This document shows, in pieces, positions 12,836 through 25,600 of a DNA stretch of 64,000 nt. The translations under genes and the position numbers were made by a program. The number at the start of each line of letters is the position of its first letter. Position 1 is the first letter of the stretch. The stretch spans positions 75,008,593-75,072,592 of the forward strand of contig OW388289.1 of the NCBI GenBank assembly GCA_936450465.1, given 5' to 3'. The stretch comes from Gibbula magus (Eukaryota > Mollusca > Gastropoda > Trochida > Trochidae). Below the pieces are notes generated by a model. That model saw only the letters and a program-made list of their open reading frames with translations. It made no database searches and was not told where the DNA came from.

Positions 12836-13430
12836 TCTTGGACGCGTCGTCTCAAAGCATGATGTCAGTCACCATTGGAACCTCGTCGGAGCACATATTC
12901 AGGCAACAGCAAATTCAGAACAGAGCCACTGCCATTGTAACAAAAAACCAAGAAACACTGCCATATATGCCCTGTCCTGACTTCCTTACACTGGTTTCGC
13001 ATCAGGGAATGATTAATTTCAAAATACTTATCGTAGCATACAGAGCCATCCACGGATCAGATCCTGTATACCTACAAGGACTCATTTACCAGTATCAACT
13101 CATCAAGAACACTTTCACCAAAGTATCATTTTTTACTTAATGTTTGGTTTGGTATCATGCCAGAATGCCTCCGTCTCCTTCTGGAACTCGTTTCCTCACA
13201 CTGTCAAGACAGCACCTAGTTTGCAAACTTTCAAGACGAGACTCAAAACCCATTTATTTCAACTTTAGGTCTCGAATGCCCATTATATGTGATGGTTGCA
13301 TATAGTTTAAACTTTGATTAGATGAACGGTTGATTTCTGCTCATTTATGTTAGCACGTTGGGCATGACCTTGTGTAAAGGTGGAATCCAGCGCTATATAA
13401 ATAGATTCATTATTACCAATATTATTATAT
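12836..13430 (+). pseudogene. Second L2/CR1-like LINE C-terminal and 3' fragment
   Basis: The segment HIFRQQQIQNRATAIVTKNQ overlaps in homology with the end of the previous fragment, so it is a separate copy. It continues FLTLVSHQGMINFKILIVAY and AIHGSDPVYLQGLI, then, after frameshifts near 13140, FWNSFPHTVKTAPSLQTFKT and RLKTHLF, the usual LINE C-terminus. The 3' end is AGCGCTATATAAATAGATTC with an ATT-rich tail. The tail ends within about 10 bases of the splice acceptor of the exon at 13438. Confidence 0.8.
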
Positions 13431-13437
13431 TTTGCAG

Positions 13438-13525
13438 TTGAATAATAATGGAATAGATATCATAAGCCATAATCTTGGAGAGCAAATTGAATACATGCAA
13501 TGCCGTAAAATGAACCTCGGGAATG
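13438..13525 (+). CDS. Unrecognised gene 1, internal exon A
   Basis: An 88-nt exon between a TTTTGCAG acceptor and a consensus G|GTAAGT donor. Only one frame is open. It begins in phase 0 (LNNNGIDIISHNLGEQIEYM) and ends one base into a codon. That leftover G joins AA at the next exon to make Glu, keeping frame. The codon pattern is strongly coding-like. The upstream exon must end in phase 0 and was not found with confidence; it may lie left of the window. The encoded family is unknown to me. A LINE tail abuts the acceptor. Confidence 0.6.
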
Positions 13526-13857
13526 GTAAGTATTAATTTTGTCAAGGTTTAATTTGAAGGCACAGTGTATTACTGTTCGAAGTAAATTTGAATATTTGTA
13601 ACATTGATACGCACTTAAGATTCATAATGATGCAGCACTATACGAGTTGCCCGTACTCAATGCTTAAAATAGAGACGGTCGAAATAACTTAGGCAAAAAA
13701 TTTAAATAGGCATATTTTGAGAATAATTATGTACAAAATGGGGAAAAGACAACAATTGAAACAGAAAATTACTATGGTTATGGATTAAAACTGATGCACT
13801 TATCTGACATGATAAGATCAAAAGGTCGGTATACATGAATTGCAATGAATTCGTAAA

Positions 13858-14734
13858 CTGCCAGGCAAAAGAAAGTACTCACCTCAGTTGGTTTCGATTA
13901 ATTCAATATCTAAAATAAATCAGATGCATTTGACTATGGCACGATACAGTAATACTTATCTGCAGTAGTTTGAATGAATTAATTTGTGATTTTGGTTACA
14001 TTTTAGTTAAATTATCTTTGTTTAATGAAGACACGAGTAAGAAATGAAATTTCCACCAATATGACCCCTACCAAGTTTAAAATGCTGTAAATATGTGTGC
14101 AGAATGTCTGCATGGACTTGCTCCAGCATATCTCCCTGAGCTCATTCAACTCTACCAGCATGCGTGTACACGACAGCTGCGATCACAAGATCACAACTAC
14201 TGCACAACTGTGTCCCCTCCAACAGAACCAGAACATTTGGCGATAGATGTTTCGACACATCTGTACCCACACTTCGGAACAGTGTGCCATTCAACCCGAG
14301 GTCACTTCCTGAATTGGCATCTTTCAAAGCAAACTTAAAGACATATAATTTCCACCAGTAACATCCTGAAACAAGTTTTCAACTGCCAGTCCTTAGCTCC
14401 GTAAAGCGTTTTTGAGTGGTGTAACCAGAACCTAGCGCTCTACAAGTGTTTGTATAGATAGATAGAATCAGGCACATTTATTAATTTTCACATATAATAT
14501 GTCTTATATGTCGATGAACAGTTGTGTATCATCAAACATAATTTATGAAAAAAGTTAACAAATAAAATCTTCTTTTTTTAAATAAAAAAACATATAGAAG
14601 TATTCTTTGACTGTTGACTAAATACCTGTACTTTTTAGTTTTAGATTATGACATCGAAAACTTGAGATATTTCCAATTGAAGATCATACATTTGATACTA
14701 TAAACTGAGTTGAGTACTTTCTTTTGTCTGGCAG
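13858..14734 (+). mobile_element. MITE with CTGCCAG inverted ends, copy 1, interrupted by a LINE tail
   Basis: Ends are CTGCCAGGCAAAAGAAAGTA and TACTTTCTTTTGTCTGGCAG, an inverted terminal repeat of roughly 30 bp. Flanks TTCGTAAA (13850-13857) and TTCAGTAAA (14735-14743) may be an 8-bp target duplication with one inserted base, which would suggest hAT, although the tip is not a classic hAT tip. The interior matches the reverse complement of 18120-18585. A LINE fragment at 14106-14463 splits it. Confidence 0.7.
14106..14463 (+). pseudogene. 5'-truncated L2/CR1-like LINE insertion with target duplication
   Basis: Carries CLHGLAPAYLPELIQLY and, after a frameshift, TFGDRCFDTSVPTLRNSVPF, ending LASFKANLKTYNF, the usual LINE C-terminus. 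It finishes in TATAGATAGATAG. AGAAT at 14101-14105 and again at 14464-14468 is the target duplication. The uninterrupted site GTGTGCAGAATCAGGCAC is preserved in the other MITE copy (reverse complement near 18372-18389), so both boundaries are exact. Confidence 0.85.
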
Positions 14735-14743
14735 TTCAGTAAA

Positions 14744-15796
14744 TTACACATATTTTAAACGTGCCGTTTTCGCTCTCAAAACTGCCATAAGATGATGCAA
14801 TGTTGCATAAATTCATACACTATACGAGTTGTCATGTTTACTCTTGGGTCGAAATGCATGCAAATCTTTAGAAACAAGCCGCCATGAGATGCTAATTCCC
14901 TGAATGTTGTTAGTAATTATTCATGGTAGATTTGCTGTTTTATGTTTATGGTGGAGCATTTGTGTAATTGTATATTTTAATTTTCAACAGCCAATATTTT
15001 CTTCAAATTTCAATCTTCGTGTATCTAACTAAATGATTAAGACATAGCAAATGTTCTCAAATTCTGTTCATTTTCCATTTAGCGATCCAGTTTTCATGAA
15101 TTTATCGACGATAAATATGTACGCATTGCTGGTAGCATTGGCCACTTTCCATTGGTGTTAACGTTCATCTTTCTTCGACGTGTAACGGAATCCTTGTAAT
15201 TATTTGAAAATTATACTACAATATGAAGCCGCCCATGTAACTATTCTCAATTTTGATATTTAGTGCATTGAAACTCGACGAACATTATCGCTGTTCTTGA
15301 CAGCAAATTAGACGATTGATCATGTTTAAGGCCCCAGAGCGAATTCAAAGTTCAGAAGAAAGATGTAAAGAAATCTGCAGGTTTAAGTGTTCTTGAAAGC
15401 GGACAAGACAATGGCATGCAAAACATTACAATAGTTTGAAAGTTTATAAAATGAAATCAACTCAATTTAGAATATTCAAACCAACAAAGTGGACTCAACA
15501 ACGTTAAAGGCTAATCAACGCTCCGATGAACTGATTATTATAGATGAAAGTTGTTTAAATTCGTTCTAGGATAAGTAGTGGGTGTGAGCAGTATCCTGCT
15601 TTAAACCAAGGTTGCCATAATGAATTAAAAGACAATAGTTGGGTTTTTAAAAATTTCCGAAAGCCGTCGTTATTCACCAGCCTCAAATCTACCTCTACCT
15701 TTAACAGCAAGACAGGCAAATATATATATTTTTAGTCAGTAACATACATGTGATTAGTGATACTGCATTGACTATAAATATTATATGTTTCCACAG
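14744..15796 (+). other. Intron sequence of gene 1, nothing else seen
   Basis: AT-rich, inferred intron between exons A and B together with the MITE. It ends in the acceptor TATATGTTTCCACAG. Confidence 0.45.
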
Positions 15797-15957
15797 AACT
15801 CATTAAAATACCATATAAGAAATATGATCGAAACAGTTTCAAAATATCTCTTCGAAAAGAAAGATGTATTTTATTAGCATACATTCGTTATACGAAAGAC
15901 GTTTCAGATTACAATGTAATCATGATTGGAATTAGTGACCAGTCGCACGAAAATGAC
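15797..15957 (+). CDS. Unrecognised gene 1, internal exon B
   Basis: A 161-nt exon between a strong acceptor (TATATGTTTCCACAG) and donor GAC|GTAAGT. The first two bases complete the codon begun in exon A. The frame then reads 53 codons without a stop and ends in phase 0, matching exon C. Segments include IKIPYKKYDRNSFKISLRKE and DYNVIMIGISDQSHEND; the middle alternates hydrophobic and polar residues as in beta strands. One Cys lies near the centre (KERCILL). No family recognised. The exon lies between two MITE copies in opposite orientation. Confidence 0.65.
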
Positions 15958-18119
15958 GTAAGTCACCAATGTTACTGTGGACGATGTCTGTGAGGTCATT
16001 ATATGTTAACTTAGCTTCTTCCACTGTTTGGCATCCAATGGGTAAAGACAATAAGCGATTCATTCCAATCCCATCTTGTTGGTACCCGTCTTGAGGTAGA
16101 CCGTCTAAGATGTTCTCAGTAGAACATCAGATATGGTAACACAGTTAGCTTATTGAACTATCAATTAAATAAAGAAAGTATGAGTCTCCTGTTTTTAACT
16201 CGAGGCATTATAGCTCATTCTTCTAGGAATTATTCATGTCGTCATGAATTTTGTAAGCGTCTAAGAACTTTACTTTGACAATTCCATCGCTGCATATTTC
16301 TCTACCAAATAACACTTTCCTATCTATGACAGCAAACGTCCTGATACATGTATCTTATTTACATGGAAAGTATTTTTTCATCTGTGTCGTCACTGTCTGT
16401 GTCAGCAATGTCAGATGGGCACACATAAATACATGGAGGGAATGGCTAAGTGTAGCGAGTCTTTGCCATTATTAAGAAACATACGTTTAACCCACCTTTT
16501 CGATTATGCTTCAGGGGTAGATTTAAGTTAAGCCCAATGTCTTAAGAATAACAATGAGAAGAAAGTGATGTACATGTACAAGAGACGAATGTTGCTCTCA
16601 ATCCTTCGGGCGTTCAATGATGTTATTAAGGATTCAGCAAATTTTTACAAATTTCCGACCCATGCACTTTTGACAATCTTCTCCTCTGAAGATACCAGCA
16701 TTACATTAAAAAGCTAATATTTACACATAATGTAGCTGAAGCATTGTATATTATAATTTGCTCATCGCAGCCGCCAATTTCCAATACTTTTTGCACAGTG
16801 TGCATTCGAAATCTGGCAATTTTCGAAAAATGCAAACTTCAAGGGGACATAACTCAAATACTTACCCATCGAATTTTATGAATTTTTCAGGAGAGTAAGA
16901 TAGGACTATTTTCTTTATGAATCAATCATAAAATCGATCGCGAACAGTCATTTCCGGTCATAATAAAGAAAATACTTTCAAAATCCAAATATAGACTTGA
17001 AAGATTTTGCAAAAGATGCGCAATAACAATATGAGCTAAAAAGTAAATCATGACAAGGTTGTAGCTCTCGTGGTTTATGAGCCATATTTATTTTCTTTAC
17101 AATTCTTTGATTTGACATGTACATATTGGGTATCAATAATCCCAGGGACATGCAACTTGTTTTAAAAGATGCGCAATAATATTGGAAAGATGTCTTAATT
17201 CATTATATTTCAAATAATTGAATCATTTATTTCCTGAATCCTTTTATCGTCGCTTGCGACTATATTTGTCATTTGCGGTTTAATCTTGGCATATTTGTCC
17301 CTGTCAGAACATAACATTGTGAATTGATATAGCTGATATGATGTCTTTACATATGTTAGTGAACAAATCCAATTTCTTCCCCTTTTGTAACGTTTTAGTT
17401 ACATTCAATGCTGTTAGAAAATCGCTTTTTAAACCATTTATTGCGTTTAATGTTTAATTGGTAAAACAACTAATTCTTCATGTTTTCACATTAAACTTGT
17501 ATTTGAGAGAGTCTTTAAGGTTGAATGTCAAATAAGATTCGAAGGCATTTAATCATGTTAACACAACCAAAACATAATAAATTAAAGGTAAAAACATAAT
17601 GTCACCAAGTACAGCTTCTTACACACTCACACATGAGCCGGAATGAATGTACAATGTTACAGACTTACAAGCTTACTCTTGAAATGTCCATACGCCATGA
17701 CTGCAGTTTGAATAACCAAATATCAAGATGTAACAACGGGATAGTACAAAACGATGCTGAGAATGTAATGGGATTTTGTATTCCCTGTTTCTGGTAGGTT
17801 CCATTAAAGCACATTAAGGTGACAGAGACGAAGCAGTTGCTGTAAGAGCCCTTACTGACACATGTATACTCTCTCGTACAGTGCCTTCAATCATGCTCAC
17901 CTTTAACTCCTAATTTGGTATCACCAGGAAAGGGTCTGAAAATCAAGTTCTTGGTACTTCCCCATTGGAACTAATCCATTATTGTTTCAATGAAATTTCT
18001 TAGAAACCTTTACTATGGTGTATGTAACGAAATGTTTTAAAAGTTTTCCCAAATTAACATCAATTTCCTTATAATAGGCTTCACGCGCAAACGTAAACAT
18101 ACGACTTACATGAAACAAA
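15958..18119 (+). other. Intron sequence of gene 1
   Basis: Inferred intron. It includes the mollusc-style motif AAGGGGACATAACTC near 16839, probably part of an old repeat, and a short open frame at 16275-16475 that I do not support as a gene. Confidence 0.4.
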
Positions 18120-18585
18120 CTGCCAGGCAAAATAAAATACTCACCTCAGTGGATTTTTTCAAATGTATGATTTTCAATTGCAAATATCTAAAGTTTTCGA
18201 TGTCATAATCTAAACTGAAACGTACAGGTATTTAGTCAGCAGTCAAAGAATATTTCTACATGTTTTTTAATAAAGTATTTTTTTTCAAAAATTATTTTTG
18301 ATGATACACATCAGTTCATCGACATATACATTGTAAGATATTGTCTATGTGAAAATTAATAAATGTGCCTGATTCTGCACACATTTACAACATGTTGTTA
18401 GTGTAAATTTCATTTCTTACCCCTGTCGTCATTAGACAAAGATATTTTAACTAAAATTTAACCACAGTCATTCAAACTACTGCAGACAAATATTTTTTTA
18501 TAGTCAAATGCATCTGATTTATTTTAAATTGTGAATTAGTTATAATCGAAACCAACCCAGGTGAGTTATTTCTTTTGCCTGTGAG
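18120..18585 (-). mobile_element. MITE with CTGCCAG inverted ends, copy 2
   Basis: Begins CTGCCAGGCAAAATAAAATA and ends TTATTTCTTTTGCCTG, with a degraded right terminus. Its reverse complement aligns with 13858-14734 minus the LINE insertion. Shared stretches include AAATAAATCAGATGCATTTG and TGTATCATCA/TGATGATACA. The two copies form an inverted pair about 3.4 kb apart. Confidence 0.7.
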
Positions 18586-18811
18586 TTTACATATAATACG
18601 CAATAAGCAAATTATACATATCAAACTGGTTCTGTGTTGTTTAGGCTTGTTGGAAAATGACCAAGTGCCCAACATTAGGGAAATGGAGCTCTTTATATAA
18701 TGGAGAAAGTGAAACCAGTGTTTCTACAAGATCATGGTATGTCACTACAGCGTCGTTTCATGCTCATACTATTCTAAGGGACGATGGTTTCTGGACTATT
18801 TCACTTTCTAC

Positions 18812-18813
<2 letters not shown>

Positions 18814-18850
<37 letters not shown>
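18814..18850. repeat. (TA)n microsatellite
   Basis: Uninterrupted TA run of about 37 bp ending in ATGAAAAAG. Confidence 0.95.
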
Positions 18851-18854
<4 letters not shown>

Positions 18855-19070
18855 AAGTTGAGGAAGGTCTCACGTGAAGTAAATGTATATAAAAATAAAA
18901 TACTTCAGACGACACTTGCTGTAGATATCATTTTAATGATGACTGGATGCGTCGCATTTCGACTTGTTTACAAGTCTTTTCAACAATCAAGCTAACCACT
19001 TGTCACTTACCAATCAATCAACGTCTATTGTACATTGTTTAAGCTACCTATATATATATTCGCCATGTTG

Positions 19071-19230
<160 letters not shown>

Positions 19231-19425
19231 GTATAAGCATAACATGACAACAAGTTTAAAGTATACCTTTCTTTTGACATGACCTTTAATCTATACACAT
19301 ATGAATCGCTCTGTAAACTGAAAAATATCCTGGGTCTGTGTCCTCCACTACGATATAGAGATTGATTGATTACACTAACGGTGTGATCTTCAGTGATGTA
19401 GTGTTGTTCTTGTCTCTTGATGCAG

Positions 19426-19590
19426 AAGAGCGGAGTAATTTCCTTTAAAGATTGTCACGAACAGTGTCCTTCTGTGGAGGCGGTTACGAGCACAGCCAAG
19501 GAAATGAACAGCTTAGCCACAACAGGTGTAGATGCCCAAAGCTTTGTTAATCAGCTGATCGCGGATGTTTTGAATGTCCATAATAAATGA
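19426..19590 (+). CDS. Unrecognised gene 1, terminal exon C
   Basis: Acceptor TTCTTGTCTCTTGATGCAG, then 54 codons and a TGA stop; only the phase-0 frame is open, as exon B requires. It begins KSGVISFKDCHEQCPSVEAV and ends DAQSFVNQLIADVLNVHNK. The Cys-containing start is followed by a predicted helical, Ala/Val/Ser-rich tail. AATAAA at 19582-19587 overlaps the stop. First codon positions are purine in nearly every codon of the first half. Exons A-C give 137 residues of C-terminal sequence with about four cysteines, suggesting a secreted or extracellular protein, but no signal peptide is in hand. No family recognised. Confidence 0.7.
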   Translation, partial: KSGVISFKDCHEQCPSVEAVTSTAKEMNSLATTGVDAQSFVNQLIADVLNVHNK

Positions 19591-19834
19591 TGTCTTGGTA
19601 TAGATTAGATGTCTCATTGGCCATGTAGATGTCATGTCCTTTCCGTTTGAGGTCAAATTTACCTTAAATATTAATTGATACATTTGTATGTAAATAATTA
19701 TATTTATTTATAGTTCGATGTCAGGATGATAAATGTATTGGGCGCCTTCAAGACATATTCGTTGTCTCCAAGGACTGCTCGGTCGATCGGGATTGAAAGC
19801 ACCAGTTAGGTGAAGGTATCTGACTTGTAATACA

Positions 19835-20719
19835 ACAGGAGAAGGGGTTTGTACACCCTGTAGCAATAGATGAATGTATAGAACGACTGCACATTTATTG
19901 TTGTGAATAACTTAGCCTCAAAATATATGGACTACGTTGTTTTGGACATTGGCTTATCCGTACGCTAACAGGAAGCGCTCAAATTTAGCACAACGCCTTT
20001 TAAACGGCCAATTTACGACATGCCGCATGACGTTACCGTCACCTTTATTCGCGGTAAATATGTTACTATGTGTGTAATTCGAATTAAAATCGCCTGGTAT
20101 AATCAACTGATAGTTATTCTTTCACTTTGCAGTCTTAGATTGATAAAATGTTCAATAATGATTACACAGTAGGCCGTCAAAGTTACACTTCAAATCATCA
20201 AAACTGCCTTGACGTCAGTTTTTTTTACGTTTATGGAGGTAAAATAAAAAATGACGCTAAAGTGATGAAAAACGTTCGGTGACCCCCTCCTATTATTTCT
20301 GAATTCGTTTGTTCAATTATCTGCGCACATCATACTAAAGTTTTAGCAATTTCTAAATTATGTGTGTCAGTGTAAAATCCTGTTGAATATGCGAAACATA
20401 ATGATAAAAATGCCGTTTTTAATTAAAAAGTGCTCATTTTAATGTTGTTTCTCTTCCCAGCGTCATTACTTTTCATAATATAAACTTGCTATACATCCCC
20501 GTATGTGATTGAAATGTATCTGAAAGGATTCTGGGTTTGTTCGTTGAATGCGAATACATCAAATCAGTCAAAAATAGGCGTAATTTGCCTACGCGAGTAT
20601 TATAATTACTCTTTAAATCATTCGATGACCCCCACATTTTCTTTCGTTTTTGGATAAAAGATTTTGAAAAAATAAACAAATTCTAAAATATTTTATGTCA
20701 TCGTCACATCTCTCCTTAA
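19835..20719 (-). mobile_element. piggyBac-like non-autonomous element, copy B
   Basis: Reverse-complement relative of 1067-1997. Its 5' end on the minus strand is TTAAGGAGAGATGTGACGATG (TTAA at 20716-20719); the other end is near CAGGAGAAGGGG at 19836. Shared stretches include GGTAACGTCATGC, CTATCAGTTGATTATACCAG and TTTCGCATATTCAACAGGAT. It reaches further 3' than copy A in the part shared with copy C (ATATTTTGAGGCTAAGTTATTC). Confidence 0.6.
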
Positions 20720-21159
20720 GTAAGTAAGTTGGTAGTAGTAGTTGGAATTACTCAAAACCCACAAATCTACTTAAAAACCAGCGGCGTTAGCCAGAACGCG
20801 ACTGTGAATAACGGTGAATCCAGGAACTATTTAACTATATTGTAACATTGTCATCAATTATTGAAAAGGTCGGTACTTACATGTATTGCTTAGTGGAGAG
20901 GACTTTGCGAATAATACATGTTTGTTAGAGGTATTTTTTGGTTAACATAATTGCATATTAAGCAAGAGCATCCCGTATTGCCCAACAGTGACACTCATAC
21001 ATTGTAAGGGTGACATATTGTATTTCTTTCCGTATCCTTTAGATGTACGTAAACATGTATCTAAAGCATCAGCCACATCGTAAAACCCTATGAATTCAAA
21101 ATCTGAAACTTGTCCTACATCATGCATTGTGATAGCGTCATTAACAATATGACGTCATG

Positions 21160-21402
21160 AAGAAAACAAGACAGGAGGTACCCAGTGGACTTCTAGAGCC
21201 ATCGAGTATGGCTCCTGCTAGTAATATTGCAGGGATAAACGCCTGCGAGCATCGACTAGAACTAGCACAACATGGGAGTTGCTGCGCTAGAATTCAGTGT
21301 AGCCTTGCGCCCAAACCACAGAAAACTAAGTTGCTGGATTCGACCACCGGACCTCTTGATCCCAAGTGGATCCCCCTAAACACTGCGCTATCCCGCCCCT
21401 TG
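21160..21402 (-). mobile_element. tRNA-derived SINE, minus strand
   Basis: Read on the minus strand, GGGCGGGATAGCGCAGTGTT holds an A box (21379-21390) and GGTGGTCGAATCC a B box (21337-21349), correctly spaced for a tRNA-derived promoter. The body downstream (GGGCGCAAGGCTACACTGAA and on) resembles 54945-55065, which lacks the tRNA head. The 87-codon plus-strand frame here is a shadow. Confidence 0.65.
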
Positions 21403-21535
21403 AAAAACCAGATAAGCTAATGCATGATAAGAGACTCAGTACATATTCAATTTGATTTTGGGTCTGTTAGTATATGAATGATATAAAACCATTAAATGTG
21501 CCAATTGTAATAGATGACCTCAACTTATATTTATA

Positions 21536-21833
21536 TTAACAAGAGATGGGACGATGAAATGAAATATTTTCGCATTCAATTATTTTTTTCAAAATAGCAT
21601 TCATTCATTATTGCGTTTATCCAAAAATGTAAGAAAACTGGGGTCACCGTATGTAATTGAAATTGCCGTTAAAAAGCGTTGCTGTAAATGTAAGCGCTTT
21701 CCGCTAGTTTATTGATAAATCTAAGCTCACAGAAATGTAATGCATTATATTTTGAGACTTATTCAGAACAATAAATTGTTGTAGCGAATGTTACCGTGTA
21801 TGAGTTCCATTTCTTCACCCCATCTCTCCTTAA
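21536..21833 (+). mobile_element. piggyBac-like non-autonomous element, copy C (internally deleted)
   Basis: Bounded by TTAA at 21536-21539 and 21830-21833, with inverted ends TTAACAAGAGATGGGACGAT and CACCCCATCTCTCCTTAA. The 5' part matches copies A and B (ATGAAATATTTT, TTTATCCAAAAA); the 3' part matches copy B (ATATTTTGAGACTTATTC). The middle is missing, as in a typical MITE derivative. Confidence 0.7.
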
Positions 21834-22690
21834 AAAAACCTCTTACATGTAATCTGCCCTTTAAACAATTATCAAATGTATGTAACTAGTGACTGCCGGT
21901 ATATGCGTTGAGCACTACTTATATAATTCATTTAACAGTCATGCAGAGTAGAGCTCCTTTACGAATATAATCAACCTGCGACCGTACTACACATGTATTG
22001 TAATCTATTATTCATAAGACATAAATGTCAGTCCATTTTATGAGACTGCCCTTGTATGATGTGTATCAGGAGGTAATCAGGCTACTCCAGTGAAAACTCC
22101 TGCAGCTCTCCATCTAATCACCTACATCTATCAACAGAGAAAAGCATTTTATTTCTCTTTTGTGTGACATTTCACTTTAGTAATTCACATTGAATGTATA
22201 ATTAAGATTATTTTGTCTCCACTCGCCCTACTTCCTAATATTTCTACGCCCGTCACTTCGGCATTACGTCAGTACCACAAACGACGTGCTGGAAAACTCT
22301 CCAATGGAATAATTGCTTTAGAAGTTGGGTTTTAAATGACTATTCATTTGGGAATATTGGTTTGAGAAAACACTTGCTTCTAGCCAATTTGGGTGAACAT
22401 AGTTTTTCATCTGAGCTTTGAATTTTCGATAATGTTACGATGGAATAATACTAACAGATCTCACAAAATCTAACACAATTAAAATTTAACAGACACAATT
22501 AACACCAAGTTTGTTATTCATGTACTTTTGCATAGCAAGAGAAGTTTGACATAGTTTGAAATAGTAAATGAGTCAATTGTGAGTTTGCAAATGAGATGCA
22601 GCACGTAAGGGGAGTAATTTGAAATCGCATAGTAGGTTCGCGTTTAAATTGTTCATCTATAAAGCCCCATTACAGTTCAACTATAATGCC
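21834..22690. other. No gene seen
   Basis: AT-rich spacer leading into the satellite; nothing supported. Confidence 0.5.
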
Positions 22691-25600
22691 ACATTGTCAT
22701 ATATCCCTTACATCCATCGTGATAGAGCCATTACATCAACTGTTATGTGACTGTTACTTCCATTGTAATATAGACCTTACATCCACTGTTATGTGACTGT
22801 TAATTCCATTGTTATATAGCCCTTACATCAATTGTTATATAACCCTTACATCCATTGTTATATAGCTCTTACATCCATTGTTATGTGACTGTTACTTCCA
22901 CTGTTATATAGCCCTTACATCCATTGTTATACATCCCTTACATCCATTGTTATGTGACTGTTACTTCCATTGTTATATAGCCCTTACATCCATTGTTATG
23001 TGACTGTTACTTCCACTGTTATATAGCCCTTACATCCATTGTTATACATCCCTTACATCCATTGTTATGTGACTGTTACTTCCATTGTTATATAGCCCTT
23101 ACATCCATTGTTATACATCCCTTACATCCATTGTTATGTGACTGTTACTTCCACTGTTATATAGCCCTTACATCCATTGTTATACATCCCTTACATCCAT
23201 TGTTATGTGACTGTTACTTCCATTGTTATATTGCCCTTACATCCATTGTTATACATCCCTTACATCCATTGTTATGTGACTGTTACTTCCATTGTTATAT
23301 AGCCCTTACATCCATTGTTATACATCCCTTACATCCATTGTTATGTGACTGTTACTTCCATTGTTATATTGCCCTTACATCCATTGTAATAAATCCCTTA
23401 CATCGATTGTCATGTGACCCTTACTTCCACTGTTATATAGCCCTTACATCCATTGTTATACAGTCCCTACATCCAATTTTTATATATCCCTTACATCCAT
23501 TGTTATATAACCCTTACATCCATTGTTAAATAGCCCATACATCCATTTTATATAGCCCTTACATCCATTGTCATATAACCCTTACATCAATTGTTATATA
23601 ACCCGTACATCCATTATTATATAGCCCTTACATCAATTGTTATATAACCCTTACAGCTGTTGTTATATAGCTCTTACATCCATTGTTATGTGACTGTTAC
23701 TTCCACTGTTATATAGCCCTTACATCCATTGTTATAAATCCCTTACATCCATTGTTATGTGACTGTTACTTCCATTGTTATATAGCCCTTACATCCATTG
23801 TAATACATCCCTTACATCGATTGTCATGTGACCCTTACTTCCACTGTTATATAGCCCTTACATTCATTGTTATATAGCCCCTACATCCATTGTTATATAT
23901 CCCTTACATCCATTGTTATATAACCCTTACATCCATTGTTAAATAGCCCATACATCCATTTTATATAGCCCTTACATCCATTGTCATATAACCCTTACAT
24001 CAATTGTTATATAGCCCGTACATCCATTATTATATAGCCCTTACATCCAATTTTTATATATCCCTTACATCCACTGTTAAATAGCCCATACATCCATTTT
24101 ATATAGCCCTTACATCCATTGTCATATAACCCTTACATCAATTGTTATATAGCCCGTACATCCATTATTATATAGCCCTTACATCAATTGTTATATAACC
24201 CTTACAGCTGTTGTTATATAGCTCTTACATCCATTGTTATGTGATTGTTACTTCCACTGTTATATAGCCCTTACATCCATTGTTATAAATCCCTTACATC
24301 CATTGTTATGTGACTGTTACTTCCATTGTTATATAGCCCTTACATCCATTGTAATACATCCCTTACATCGATTGTCATGTGACCCTTACTTCCACTGTTA
24401 TATAGCCCTTACATCCATTGTTATATAGCCCCTACATCCATTGTTATATATCCCTTACATCCATTGTTATATAACCCTTACATCCATTGTTAAATAGCCC
24501 ATACATCCATTTTATATAGCCCTTACATCCATTGTCATATAACCCTTACATCCATTGTTATATAGCCCCTACATCCATTGTTATATATCCCTTACATCCA
24601 TTGTTATATAACCCTTACATCCATTGTTAAATAGCCCATACATTCATTTTATATAGCCCTTACATCCATTGTCATATAACCCTTACATCAATTGTTATAT
24701 AGCCCGTACATCCATTATTATATAGCCCTTACATCCATTGTAATACATCCCTTACATCGATTGACATGTGACCCTTACTTCCACTGTTATATAGCCCTTA
24801 CATTCATTGTTATATAGCCCCTACATCCATTGTTATATATCCCTTACATCCATTGTTATATAACCCTTACATCCATTGTTAAATAGCCCATACATCCATT
24901 TTATATAGCCCTTACATCCATTGTCATATAACCCTTACATCAATTGTTATATAGCCCGTACATCCATTATTATATAGCCCTTACATCAATTGTTATATAA
25001 CCCTTACAGCTATTGTTATATAACCCTTACATCCAGTGTTAAATAGCCAATACATCCCTTTTATATAGCCCTTATATCCATTGTCATATAAACCTTACAT
25101 CAATTGTTATATAGCCCGTACTTCCATTATTATATAGCCCTTACATCAATTGTTATAAACCCCTTACATCCATTGTTATAAAGCCCTTACATCCATTGTT
25201 ATAAATCCCTTACATCCATTGTTATGTGACTGTTACTTCCATTGTTATATAGCCCTTACATCCATTGTAATACATCCCTTACATCGATTGTCATGTGACC
25301 CTTACTTCCACTGTTATATAGCCCTTACATCCATTGTTATATAGCCCCTACATCCATTGTTATATATCCCTTACATCCATTGTTATATAACCCTTACATC
25401 CATTGTTAAATAGCCCATACATCCATTTTATATAGCCCTTACAGCCATTGTCATATAACCCTTACATCCATTGTTATATAGCCCCTACATCCATTGTTAT
25501 ATATCCCTTACATCCATTGTTATATAACCCTTACATCCATTGTTAAATAGCCCATACATCCATTTTATATAGCCCTTACATCCATTGTCATATAACCCTT

